The notes below the pieces were generated by a model that worked only from the letters and a program-made list of their open reading frames with translations, was not told the DNA's origin and did no database searches. The position numbers and the translations under genes were made by a program. Of a stretch of 64,000 nucleotides of DNA, positions 26,301 to 35,182 are shown in pieces. Position 1 is the first letter of the stretch, and every line of letters starts with the position of its first letter. Source of the stretch: Chitinophaga sp. HK235 (lineage in GTDB: Bacteria > Bacteroidota > Bacteroidia > Chitinophagales > Chitinophagaceae); contig NZ_CP073766.1 in assembly GCF_018255755.1 (NCBI RefSeq), positions 1,488,001 to 1,552,000 of the forward strand. Reading direction: 5' to 3'.

Positions 26301-28079
26301 TTCTCTGGTGCTGGCAGGAATAGTATTGGGGCTTTCCCCTTCAGTGTGGCTTACCATCGTATTAAACAGATTAGGATGATATGACAGGTTATTGATCCAG
26401 TACTTGCCAGGATCCACCTCGGAAGGAGCGGCTGTAAATGTCCCGATTCCTGTTCTTGTTACATAAGTAGCACCATATCCCCTGGTAATCACATGAATAC
26501 TGTCGAGTGGGTTCACATCAGTACTTTGCTGATCGGCTCCCAATACAGTGTACCACCCCCCGTTCCCGGCATGATCGCGAATAGTAAGAGGGCCGTGATT
26601 ACAGCCGGCAGCCAGAATATCAGACTTAAAGGAGGCACCAAAACCCCAAAGTTCAATATTTGAAATGCCGGCAGAAACATTATAAAAAGTGGCGCCTTTG
26701 TCGCTTGATACAACGGTTTCTCCATCAGTCCCCACCATCACTTTACCATTGACAATATGTATTGACCTGATATCGGCGTGCATCGCGTTGGAAGTAGCAA
26801 AAGTTTGCCCGTTATCTGTTGAATAATGAACTTTAGATTCGCCATAGGTACCATAAACGATGTTATTGGAATTATTGATATCCATGGCTATGGCTTCACA
26901 TCCTGAATTATTGACCATATTTTTCCGCAGGAGCGTTGTAAATCCCGTGTTCACATCCGTTTGATACAACTGCATATAGGAATAATCGCAGTCTAAAAAA
27001 GCAAAAACAGCAGATGGTTGATCTGTTGCTGTCGCAATTGTTATGTATTTTAAGTTTTGACTCGGAATGTCTGATGGAATAGTAATACTTGCCAACATAG
27101 TAAAGTTCGCACCCTTGTCTGTGGATGCATAAATGGTAGCTTTGTTGCTATTCTCTGATCCATCTATAAAAAAAACATGGTTTTGGTCGTTATTGCTCCA
27201 TTCCATGATTCCGCCGGCATTATTGGTATAGCCATCTGCCCTAATGTTATTCAGGGAAGATAAAACGGAAGTCCATGTGGTACCACCATCCGTTGACCGG
27301 TATACTGAATTACCCCAGCGAGCCACAACAATATTTGGATCGGAAGGAGACACTGCGACATCGGTTCCCTTGCCTGAAGAATAAGCAGCACTATTAAGTC
27401 CGGTCACAGCCCAGGTATAACCTCCGTCAATGGACTTGATGACTGCAGATTCTGAAATGGCATATACGATGTCTGTGTTGGCGCGGCAAACAACGATATC
27501 AAAATACCGGTTATTGGGCATGTTACCGTCTACAAGATGCCATGCAATTCCTCCATTGGATGATACCCAAAGGCCACCGGTCACAAAACTGATGAACATT
27601 TTTTGCTGGTTGGTTGGATCCATCCGTACACAATAAGAGTATCCTCCCCTTACAGATGCATAACCACCTGGTAATGTTTGATTACGCGGACCGATCATAC
27701 GCCAGTCTCCCGCCATCGTGTCCGTAACATTGGAGGTTGGAGCAATACCTGCACGAAGGTGTTGATAGTCAAAAGCAGGAGGCGCCTGTACTCTTCCCTT
27801 ACTATCCAGGTAATAAATATTTTTCCTGAACCACACTTCTCCCGTTTCCCTGGGGCCTTCCGCCTGCGGATGCCGCTTCATATACCGGTCAAATTTTTTC
27901 CGGATGCTGAAATAGTTGGCATGTGGCTTTTGCATTGATTTATACCATCGGGTTTTCTTAAATTCCTGGTCATGTTGCTCATCTTCTTCGGTTTCATGAT
28001 TAGTCTGAACCGTTCGTTGTGAATGGGCAAATTGAAATACTCCCAGGCATAGTACAGTAAGGATAAAATTTTTGATCAT
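23394..28079 (-). CDS. Giant T9SS-secreted protein: BNR/Asp-box propeller, PKD, LamG/DUF1349-like, four Ig-like repeats, type A sorting domain
   Basis: 1561 residues from the ATG at MIKNFILTVLC; a longer in-frame start is not shared by the paralogue. After a signal peptide comes a basic pro-region (KKFDRYMKRH), then a VPS10/sialidase-like propeller with many Asp-box motifs (STDGGTTW, STDKGANF, STDNGQTF, TADGGVTW) over about 100-790. A PKD domain lies at about 800-885, a DUF1349/laminin-G-like beta sandwich at about 886-1073, and four ~95-residue Ig-like repeats (QPVSAT...TYQWQ) at about 1076-1463. A C-terminal T9SS type A sorting signal (ISVYPNPVHNVLTI, residues ~1486-1561) ends it. It should be exported by the gliding/T9SS machinery and anchored or released at the cell surface. 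Catalytic residues are not evident; adhesion or glycan binding is likely. Confidence 0.85.
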   Translation of the reverse strand: MIKNFILTVLCLGVFQFAHSQRTVQTNHETEEDEQHDQEFKKTRWYKSMQKPHANYFSIRKKFDRYMKRHPQAEGPRETGEVWFRKNIYYLDSKGRVQAPPAFDYQHLRAGIAPTSNVTDTMAGDWRMIGPRNQTLPGGYASVRGGYSYCVRMDPTNQQKMFISFVTGGLWVSSNGGIAWHLVDGNMPNNRYFDIVVCRANTDIVYAISESAVIKSIDGGYTWAVTGLNSAAYSSGKGTDVAVSPSDPNIVVARWGNSVYRSTDGGTTWTSVLSSLNNIRADGYTNNAGGIMEWSNNDQNHVFFIDGSENSNKATIYASTDKGANFTMLASITIPSDIPSQNLKYITIATATDQPSAVFAFLDCDYSYMQLYQTDVNTGFTTLLRKNMVNNSGCEAIAMDINNSNNIVYGTYGESKVHYSTDNGQTFATSNAMHADIRSIHIVNGKVMVGTDGETVVSSDKGATFYNVSAGISNIELWGFGASFKSDILAAGCNHGPLTIRDHAGNGGWYTVLGADQQSTDVNPLDSIHVITRGYGATYVTRTGIGTFTAAPSEVDPGKYWINNLSYHPNLFNTMVSHTEGESPNTIPASTRETWKRSLIRSDDNGLTISKVVYTFNDRLMSEKICMSDTNRIYCIVSPSSNYLWKTADGGVTWTDITPNTSVTGADVRNISDVAVSDANPNEIWVTYSGVQSTCKVLHSTDGGVTYTNLTTNRLGSDPISKIIFQRGTSGGVYVGNKSGVFYRNNSMPDWQKLGTGLPMLDVSNLFINYYKEKLLIGTTRGAWDHDLYEHSSTKAQISASTKNPSCQSPTVQFRDYSVVSNGGTGATYSWQFPGGTPSTSTSETPVVNYSATSAGSYDVTLTVTDQYGTSTQTLSKFITYDPICCQDSAPGWTSEDIGSPAIAGSTCYQSVKKRFTVYASGADVWDNSDQFRFNDTTLNGNGQITAKVVSLNGANVWSKAGVMIRETTGADSKYVFITVTPGFGVNMQHRASTGGSSSNVQGVASTPTPYWVKLVRAGDQFTGYSSPDGINWTLTNTTTVTMNAAVRIGLAVTNHYNGQLATAVFDSVSISSSCIAITKQPVSATICIGNKATFSTTVAGTGNTYQWQGIDGGNEGDGNWGDGAVTGSTSATLIKTVNASTQNGRQWRLQVNNPTCGTILSNPVMLTFADASIISQPVSAAALVGSNAVFSAATGGNTTYQWQTLQGGVWVNETDGPKTNGDVIGSTTPTLVKEVNGSTPCGQLWRLQISGNGTCGALTSDTVKLTVVGTAAITSDPVSATTCMGSNATFSAIISGTATSYQWQAYQGDGIWVNETDGSKNDGDVTGSTTPTLVKSVNAFTQNNQLRRLMVGNGSCSSISSREVMLTLAGAAIVIQPVSATVPIDSTATFSARVAGSGNTYQWETKWGSDWYNEADGSWSDGTASGSTTSTLTKTVNAATQNGRQWRLTVTNGSCPKVTSNSVTLTVGSAARLAGTQASLLNAKEKISVYPNPVHNVLTITGMTGKKIIAVYNSIGVCIYQATIAETTKTIGTDNWTNGVYVVKITGTDGQIQNFEVIKN

Positions 28080-28730
28080 GAGGGAACAAATTCGTAAGGT
28101 TGTGAAAATAGATTGTTTGATAAATACCAGCCTCAAACCGGCATAAGCGTAATGGCTGACAGTTTTTTGTTGAGACGATACAATACAGTATACTTTCAAG
28201 ACGGGGGTCAATCCTAAGAAAGCAAGCCTACATCATTCATTGTGATTTTTTTGTGTGCAGTCGGGTTTGTCATTGTTTAAATTGTATTTAGGTAAAATAG
28301 TCACTGTTTTGTGCTCCGATACAAAATATTAATACTGATAAACTGAGATAGAGAATGAACAAACAAGAGGGCTTATCAACACTTCTTTTGTAATGATTCA
28401 ATATCGCTTTTTAGATTGGGTAATCAAAGCCTGACATACCTTTTAGGGAATGTCAGAGGATTAGGGATTAGGGATATCAGATTCCCTACCGGAAAATAAT
28501 ATTTTTTTTTCTATTCCTATTCGATTTCTAAATATTTTTTTGAAAGCATGGACACATGATGGGGAATAGCCTGAGTGGCCACGATAACGATAACCATAAC
28601 GGATGTACGTAATCCTGATAAGAGTATCTGGCAGTATTGAGAAAACAACGGCTAAATAGAATACATTATAGACAAAAACACAAAACCCGCCGTAGTAGCG
28701 GGTTTTGCAAAAGTCTGTTACAGATCTTTA
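28080..28730. other. Intergenic region between the two adhesin genes
   Basis: 651 bases: the upstream region of adhesin gene 1 (28080-28564, duplicated at 33123-33620), a 68-base unique spacer, and the terminator of adhesin gene 2. No gene is visible. The near-identity of the upstream regions implies shared control of both adhesins. Confidence 0.6.
28682..28706 (-). terminator. Terminator of adhesin gene 2
   Basis: AAAACCCGC paired with GCGGGTTTT around a 7-base loop, the duplicated counterpart of 23347-23369. Confidence 0.85.
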
Positions 28731-31700
28731 TCAGTTCTTAATAACTTCAAAGTTTTGTATTTGACCATCTGTTCCCGTGATTTTTACGATGTATACACCA
28801 TTTGTCCAGTTGTCTGTACCAATGGTTTTCGTTGTTTCAGCAATTGTTGCCGAATAAATGCACACGCCAGTACTGTTATAAACAGCAATTATCTTTTTGC
28901 CTGTCAATCCTGTAATGGTGAGCACATTATGCACAGGGTTAGGATACACTGATATTTTTTCCTTTGCATTGAGCAGGGAGGCTTGCGTATTTGCTAACCG
29001 TGCTGCTGCAACAGTTAAAGTAACGATGTTGGAAACGACCTTAGGGCAGGAACCATTGGTGACAGTGAGACGCCACTGCCGGCCAGATTGCGTGTAGGCA
29101 TTCACTGTTTTCGTGAGCGTTGATGTGGTAGAACCGGAAACAGCGCCATCAGACCAGGATCCATCGGCTTCATTGTACCAACTGAATCCCTGATTGGTTT
29201 CCCATTGATAGGTATTGCCGGAACCGGCAGCTGCAGCATTGAAAGTGGCTGTACCGCCAATGGGGACCGTTGCTGAAACAGGTTGTGTAGTGATGACTGT
29301 ACCCGCAACGAAAAGCGTTACTATATTAGAAATAGCACTACAAGTTCCATTGTTAACCAGGAGGCGCCACTGCTTACCGTTTTGCGTAGAAGTATTCACC
29401 ACTTTCACCAGAGTTGGTGTAGTTGAACCTGTAACATCTCCGTCGGTCTTGGGACCATCGGTTTCATTAACCCAGACGCCACCTTGGTTGGTTTGCCATT
29501 GGTAAGTATTGCCTGTCCCCGATGTAGCTGCACTAAAGACAGCATTATTGCCCATACAGACTGTTGCAGACACCGGCTGTGATGTAATAGTAGCACCGGT
29601 TACCGTAAGCGTTACCGGATTGGAAAGGATGGTACCGCAGGTAGAATTAGTAACCTGCAAGCGCCATTGCCGGCCATTCTGAGTATTACCATTCACTGTT
29701 TTAATCAGCGTTGGTGATGTTGAACCTGTAACAGCACCATCAGACCAGCTGCCATCACCTTCGTTGAACCAGCCATTACCGTTATTGCTTTGCCACTGAT
29801 AGGTATTACCAGTTCCCAACACAGCGGCGGTAAAGCTGGCATTGTTGCCAATACAGGTTGTTGATGACATCGGTTGTGTGGTGATTGCTATACAGGAAGA
29901 CGATACACTCACACTGTCGAAAACAGCAGTCGCGAGCTGGGTGTTATCATGATTGGTAACAGCAAGACCGATCCTTACTGCAGCATTCATCGTTATGGTA
30001 GTACTACTAACTACGCTCCAACTGATTCCATTGGGCGAACTGTAAGCAGTGAACTGGTCACCTGCCCGTACAAGTTTTACCCAATATGGCGTAGGCGTGC
30101 TTGCAGTCCCTTGTACGTTTGAAGTATAACTACCGGTAGTAGCCCTATACTCCATATTAACTCCGAAGTTTGGCGTTATTGTAACGTACACATGTTTACT
30201 ATCAGCACCGGTAGTTTCCCGGATCATCACACCAGCCTTTGACCAGACGTTGGTACCATTAAGGCTTACTACTTTTGCAATAATTTGTCCGTTACCGTTC
30301 AGCGCAGTGTCATTGAACCTGAACTGGTCTGAATAATCCCATACATCGACACCAGATGCCTTAACCGTGAAACGGTTTATGCTTGACTGATAACAGGTTG
30401 ATCCAGCTATTGCCGGGCCTCCAATGTCTTCGGATGTCCAGCCCGGTGCACTGCTTTGACAACAACCGGTTGGATTATAAGTGATAAAGTTGGAAAGTGT
30501 TTGCGCATTGGTTCCATATTGGTCTGTAACGGTTAATATCACATTATAACTACCTGCCGCAGCACCAGAATAGTTGACCACCGGTGTTTCTGAGGTAGAA
30601 GTAGATGGTATGCCTCCGGGGAATTGCCAGGAATAGGTGGCCCCGGTACCTCCATTGCTCACCACACTGTAATCCCGGAATTGTACAATTGGAGATTGGC
30701 AATTGGGACTTTTTGTACTGGCAGATATTTGTGCCTTCGTGGAGGAATGTTCGTACAGGTCATGATCCCAGGCACCTCTGCTGGTACCGATCAATAATTT
30801 CCCTTTATAATAATTGATAAACAGGTTTCGTACTTCCAGCATCGGTAGTCCTGTGCCTAGTTTCTGCCAGTCGGACATACTATTATTCCTATAGAAAACA
30901 CCTGATCTATTCCCCACATAAACACCGCCACTGGTGCCTCGTTGAAAAATTATTTTTGAAATAGGATCTGAACCAATCGTATTTGTAGTGAGGTTAGTAT
31001 AAGTAGCACCGCCATCTGTCGAATGTAATACTTTGCAGGTGCTCTGCACTCCCGAATAAGTTACCCATATCTCATTAGGATTCGCATCGCTCACTGCCAC
31101 ATCACTGATGTTCCTTACACCAGTGCCGGTTACTGATGTATTGGGCGTTATTTCTGTCCAGGTTACGCCACCGTCGGCAGTTTTCCATAAATGGTTATTG
31201 GAAGGGGAAACGATACAATAAATGCGATTGGTATCACTCATACAGATTTTCTCGCTCATTAACCTGTCGGTGAAAGTATACACCACCTTGCTGATAGTAA
31301 GGCCATTGTCGTCGCTTCTGATCAGGGATTTCTTCCAGGTTTCTTTGGTGCTGGCAGAAACAGCATCCGGGTAGTCACCTTTAGTGTGGCTTACCATCGT
31401 ATTAAACAGATTGGGATGATATGACAGATTATTGTACCAGTCTTCCCTGCCAGGATCCACCTGGGAAGGAGCGTCTGTAAATGTCCCGATCCCTGTTCTT
31501 GTTACACAAGTAGCACCATATCCCCTGGTAATCACATGAATACTGTCGAGCGGGTTCACATCAGTATTTTGCTGATCGGCTCCCCATACAGTGTACCAGC
31601 CTCCGTTCCCGGCATAGTCGCGAATAGTGAGAGGGCCGTGGTTACAGCCAGCAGCCATAATATCAGACTTAAAGGAAGCACCAAAACCCCAGAGTTCAAT

Positions 31701-33122
31701 ATTTGAAATACCGGCAGAAACATTATAAAAAGTGGCGCCTTTGTCGTTTGATATAACGGTTTCTCCATCATTTCCCACCATCACTTTACCATTGACAATA
31801 TGAATTGACCTGATGTCGTAGTGCATCGCGTTGGAAGTAGCAAAAGTTTGCCCGTTATCTGTTGAATAATGAACATTATATTCGCCATAGGTACCATAAA
31901 CGATATTATTGGAATTACTGATATCCATGGCTATGGCATCACATCCTGAATTATTGACCATATTTTTCCGCAGGAGCGTTACAGCTTTCGTGTTCACATC
32001 CGTTTGATACAACTGCATATAGGAATAACCGCAGTTTAAAAAAGCAAAAACAGCAGATGGTTTATCTGTTGCTGTCGCAATTTTTATGAATTTTAAGTCT
32101 TGCTTCGGAATGTCTGATGGAATAGTAATATTTGCCAACACAGTAAAGGTCGCACCCTTGTCTGTGGATGCATAAATGGTAGCTGTGGAGCTACCCAATG
32201 CTGCATCTATAAAGAAAACATATCTTTGGTCGTTATTGCTCCATTCAAGGATCCCACCGGTACTATTGACATAGCCATCTGCATTAATGTTATTCAGGGA
32301 AGATAAAACGGAAGTCCATGTGGTACCTCCATTCGTTGACCGGTATACTGAATTTCCCCAACGAGCCACAACAATATTGGGATCGGCAGGAGACACTGCA
32401 ACATCGATTCCCTGGCCTGAAGAATAAGCAGAACTATTAAGTCCGGTCACAGCCCAGGTATAACCTCCGTCAGTGGACTTGATGACTGCAGATTTTGAAA
32501 TGGCATATACGATATTTGTATTGGCGGGGCAAACAACGATATCAAAATAATCGTTATCGGGCATGTTGCTGTCTACAAGATGCCATACAATTCCTCCATT
32601 GGATGATACCCAAAGGCCACCGGTCTGAAAACTGATGAACATTTTTTGCAGGTTGGTCGGGTCCATCCGTACACAATAGGAGTATCCTCCTCTTGTAGAT
32701 GCAGCACCACCTGGTAATGTTTGATTACGCGGACCGATCATACGCCAGTCTCCCGCCATCGTGTCCGTAACATTGGAGGTTGGGGCAATACCTGCGCGAA
32801 GGCGTTGGTAGTCAAAAGCAGGAGGCGCCTGTACTCTTCCCTTACTATCCAGGTAATAAATATTTTTCCTGAACCACTCTTCTCCCGTTTCCCTGGGGCC
32901 CTCCACCTGCGGATGCCGCTTCATGTACCGGTCAAATTGTTTCCGGATACTGAAATAGTCGGCATGTGGCTTTTGCATTAATTTATACCATTGGGATTTT
33001 TTAAATTCCTGGTCATGTTGCTCATTTTCTTCGGTTTCATGATTAGTCTGAACCGTTCCCTGAGAATGGGCAAATTGAAATACTCCCAGGCATAGTGCTG
33101 TAAGGATAAAATTTTTGATCAT
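28731..33122 (-). CDS. Giant T9SS-secreted protein (paralogue), three Ig-like repeats
   Basis: 1463 residues, the tandem paralogue of the 1561-residue protein with the same order of domains: signal peptide, basic pro-region, Asp-box propeller, PKD (~800-885), LamG/DUF1349-like sandwich, Ig-like repeats and T9SS type A sorting domain. It has three Ig-like repeats instead of four, the missing one corresponding to the third (C-M-G-S-N) type of the paralogue. Substitutions are scattered along the propeller loops rather than clustered, so the duplication is not very recent. Both likely act outside the cell; no enzyme active site is recognised. Confidence 0.85.
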   Translation of the reverse strand: MIKNFILTALCLGVFQFAHSQGTVQTNHETEENEQHDQEFKKSQWYKLMQKPHADYFSIRKQFDRYMKRHPQVEGPRETGEEWFRKNIYYLDSKGRVQAPPAFDYQRLRAGIAPTSNVTDTMAGDWRMIGPRNQTLPGGAASTRGGYSYCVRMDPTNLQKMFISFQTGGLWVSSNGGIVWHLVDSNMPDNDYFDIVVCPANTNIVYAISKSAVIKSTDGGYTWAVTGLNSSAYSSGQGIDVAVSPADPNIVVARWGNSVYRSTNGGTTWTSVLSSLNNINADGYVNSTGGILEWSNNDQRYVFFIDAALGSSTATIYASTDKGATFTVLANITIPSDIPKQDLKFIKIATATDKPSAVFAFLNCGYSYMQLYQTDVNTKAVTLLRKNMVNNSGCDAIAMDISNSNNIVYGTYGEYNVHYSTDNGQTFATSNAMHYDIRSIHIVNGKVMVGNDGETVISNDKGATFYNVSAGISNIELWGFGASFKSDIMAAGCNHGPLTIRDYAGNGGWYTVWGADQQNTDVNPLDSIHVITRGYGATCVTRTGIGTFTDAPSQVDPGREDWYNNLSYHPNLFNTMVSHTKGDYPDAVSASTKETWKKSLIRSDDNGLTISKVVYTFTDRLMSEKICMSDTNRIYCIVSPSNNHLWKTADGGVTWTEITPNTSVTGTGVRNISDVAVSDANPNEIWVTYSGVQSTCKVLHSTDGGATYTNLTTNTIGSDPISKIIFQRGTSGGVYVGNRSGVFYRNNSMSDWQKLGTGLPMLEVRNLFINYYKGKLLIGTSRGAWDHDLYEHSSTKAQISASTKSPNCQSPIVQFRDYSVVSNGGTGATYSWQFPGGIPSTSTSETPVVNYSGAAAGSYNVILTVTDQYGTNAQTLSNFITYNPTGCCQSSAPGWTSEDIGGPAIAGSTCYQSSINRFTVKASGVDVWDYSDQFRFNDTALNGNGQIIAKVVSLNGTNVWSKAGVMIRETTGADSKHVYVTITPNFGVNMEYRATTGSYTSNVQGTASTPTPYWVKLVRAGDQFTAYSSPNGISWSVVSSTTITMNAAVRIGLAVTNHDNTQLATAVFDSVSVSSSCIAITTQPMSSTTCIGNNASFTAAVLGTGNTYQWQSNNGNGWFNEGDGSWSDGAVTGSTSPTLIKTVNGNTQNGRQWRLQVTNSTCGTILSNPVTLTVTGATITSQPVSATVCMGNNAVFSAATSGTGNTYQWQTNQGGVWVNETDGPKTDGDVTGSTTPTLVKVVNTSTQNGKQWRLLVNNGTCSAISNIVTLFVAGTVITTQPVSATVPIGGTATFNAAAAGSGNTYQWETNQGFSWYNEADGSWSDGAVSGSTTSTLTKTVNAYTQSGRQWRLTVTNGSCPKVVSNIVTLTVAAARLANTQASLLNAKEKISVYPNPVHNVLTITGLTGKKIIAVYNSTGVCIYSATIAETTKTIGTDNWTNGVYIVKITGTDGQIQNFEVIKN

Positions 33123-33620
33123 AAGGGTACAAATTCATAAGGTTGTGGAAATAGATTGGTTGATAAACACCAGCCTTAAACCGGCATAAGCGTAATGGCT
33201 AAGCTAACAGGGTCTTGTTGATGCGATGCAAACAATATACTTTCAAAAAGGGGTCAGTCCTAAGAAAGCAAGCTTACATCGTTCATTGTAAATTCTTTGT
33301 GTGCAGTCGAGTTGGTCATAGTTTTAGTTGCATTTAGGTAAATAGTCACTGTTTTGTGCTCCGATACAAAATATTAATACTGATAAACTGAGATAGAGAA
33401 TGAACAGACGAGAGGGGCTTATCAACACTTTCTTTTGCAATGATTTAATATCGCGTTGTAGATTGGGAAATCAAAGCCTGACACACCTTTTAAGGAATAT
33501 CAGTGGATTAAGGGATAATGGATTCGATCGTATCAGATTCCCTACTGGAAAATAATAATTTTTTTCCTATTCTTATTCGATTCCTGCATATTTTTTTGAT
33601 AGCATAGGCACATAATGGGG
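33123..33620. other. Upstream region of adhesin gene 2
   Basis: About 500 bases matching 28080-28564. It holds the promoter of the minus-strand gene; I could not pick a convincing TAnnTTTG box. It ends where the duplication unit stops and the truncated gene fragment begins. Confidence 0.5.
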
Positions 33621-33960
33621 CTAAGCAATTATTCTGCAGATATATAACATAGTACACTACTGCTGGTTCTGTATTTCCCATAACAGCAACCGGTGCGAAC
33701 ATATCAGGGTATCTGAGGCTTAGATAAAAAGCATATCGATGTAGTGTATTAATGATATCTCCTGTATTAGCAGTGGGGGTAGTGCGCAGGCTGGCCATCA
33801 ACATATGTGATACATGATGTTGACGCAGATTTTCTAACAATTGGGGGATCGAATAGATGACAATTTCCCGGTGGCTATTATTTTGATAATCTGATCCTTT
33901 TGCTGTAAAACCGGCTAACTGCACACTTTCCCTCTCCCATGAAAGTTTGAAATATTTTCT
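33621..33960 (-). pseudogene. Truncated gene fragment at edge of the duplication (possible membrane glycosyltransferase C-terminus)
   Basis: An open minus-strand stretch reads as real protein: HREIVIYSIPQLLENLRQHH, then VSHMLMASLRTTP, INTLHRYAFYLSLRYPDMF and VMGNTEPAVVYYVIY. There is no ATG, the frame is closed by a stop just upstream, and the coding-like part ends exactly where the duplicated adhesin upstream region begins, so both ends are lost. The HV-x-H-x-L-x-ASLR ... NTLHRY ... YP pattern reminds me of C-terminal soluble domains of polytopic glycosyltransferases, with low certainty. Confidence 0.45.
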
Positions 33961-33984
33961 CTACATTCACTCAAACCTCTCCCT

Positions 33985-34656
33985 ATGCGTTTAAAGTTGC
34001 TGACTTTATCGATCCTGTTATTCATAACCACCGAAAAAGCACACCCCCAATCCCCCATTCCGCCAGCCAAAGAAAAAGTCTTGCTGCAGATGGACTTCGA
34101 CGATCCCGCTAATCCAATGGTGCCCAATATCATTCATGGTGATACTGCCTCCGCCGTCGTGCAGAACGGGTACTATGTCCTGGATGCCCAAAAGGCCAAC
34201 CGCTTCTGGGCGCCGAGATTGAGTACACCTGCCGAATACGTGCCCACCTGCAACATCCTGGAAATGAAAATGAAGGTAGTTGCAGATTCTCCCCAGGCCA
34301 AATACGGGATCTTGTGGAATTCCGTCCAAAAGACACCCGGGATCTTCAATGAATTTGACTTTTGGGTCTATTCAACAGGTCAATATATCATATTTGCAAA
34401 GGCGAATGACTCCGCCTATAAGGTCTCTGAATTTACAGAATGCCCTTGTATAAATAAGGGAACTTCGGCATATAACACTTTACGCATCGAAGAAATACAT
34501 AGCGGGGAGTTTCGATTTTTCATCAATGGTCAAATGGTACGCCAGGCAGTGTTAATGGTTCCCCAATTTACTACCTTTGGATTTTATTCAGATGCTCATA
34601 CGACATTGTATGTTGACTATGTAAAATTTGCTGCGCGAGCCGATCAGAATAACTAA
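33985..34656 (+). CDS. Secreted concanavalin-A-like (LamG/DUF1080-type) protein
   Basis: 223 residues. A signal peptide (about 1-21, ending AHPQ) is followed by a jelly-roll beta sandwich: VLLQMDFDDPAN, MKMKVVADSPQAKYGILWN, FDFWVYSTGQYIIFAK, LRIEEIHSGEFRFFINGQMV and FGFYSDAHTTLYVDYVKF. This is the pattern of glycan-binding or glycoside-hydrolase-16-like sandwiches, but the catalytic Glu pair is not visible, so it is more likely a binding protein. It is a single gene in the adhesin cassette, divergent from the truncated fragment. Confidence 0.65.
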   Translation: MRLKLLTLSILLFITTEKAHPQSPIPPAKEKVLLQMDFDDPANPMVPNIIHGDTASAVVQNGYYVLDAQKANRFWAPRLSTPAEYVPTCNILEMKMKVVADSPQAKYGILWNSVQKTPGIFNEFDFWVYSTGQYIIFAKANDSAYKVSEFTECPCINKGTSAYNTLRIEEIHSGEFRFFINGQMVRQAVLMVPQFTTFGFYSDAHTTLYVDYVKFAARADQNN

Positions 34657-35182
34657 AACAACATTTACAGGGACAATCTATCCAATACTTCGGATCAATC
34701 CGTCCTCCACAACTTTTTGACTTAATCCTCTATTTTACATTTTTCTTCAAATGATCACATAATAGTAGGAAAGTGCGAAAATCTCCCTATGGATATTTCG
34801 TATCTAAATATGAGAAACAAATTGAGGTTATATAGAAGGAATTTGGCTAAACGCTCAACTAAAAAACAAAACCCCGCGCCATGCGCGAGGTTTGTAAGTT
34901 GTCTGTGATCCCGCTGGGACTATATCAAAGGCTTAATTAGCGCTGCTTTTCGAGGATTTATAAGCTAGTGTATCCGAATTTGTATCCTTCTGGAATAGTT
35001 TTCTTTATACCGGAGTGAAAACTCATGCTCAATTTTATACATCAATTATCATTTTTACATTAAAAAATGTTATTGGTGAGTTAACCTTCTTTTATTCACA
35101 TAACGAAGAGATTTCCTGCACAACTACTTATTAATTTTCACCTGTAAGGACGACGATTGCTATCAAATGCAAAACAATTAAA
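34657..35182. other. Cassette boundary without genes
   Basis: 526 bases holding a hairpin (ACCCCGCGC...GCGCGAGGTTT, 34869-34893), the tRNA-3'-end-like 16-mer at 34906, and otherwise A/T-rich sequence upstream of the nuclease gene. No open frame of interest. Confidence 0.55.
34906..34921 (-). other. tRNA-Lys 3'-end-like 16-mer, possible att core
   Basis: TGATCCCGCTGGGACT is identical to bases 36402-36417 of the intact tRNA-Lys, from the discriminator base into the T-loop, in direct orientation 1.5 kb away. A hairpin lies just to the left as it does next to the tRNA. This is the best-supported att-like copy. Confidence 0.65.

Larger units (their letters stand above)
23297..28564. repeat. Tandem duplication unit 1
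   Basis: About 5.27 kb comprising the terminator, the 1561-residue gene and ~480 bases upstream. It corresponds along its whole length to unit 2 at 28633-33620, the main length difference being one extra Ig-like domain here. Confidence 0.85.
28633..33620. repeat. Tandem duplication unit 2
   Basis: About 4.99 kb copy of unit 1 with terminator, gene and upstream region; direct orientation. Confidence 0.85.
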
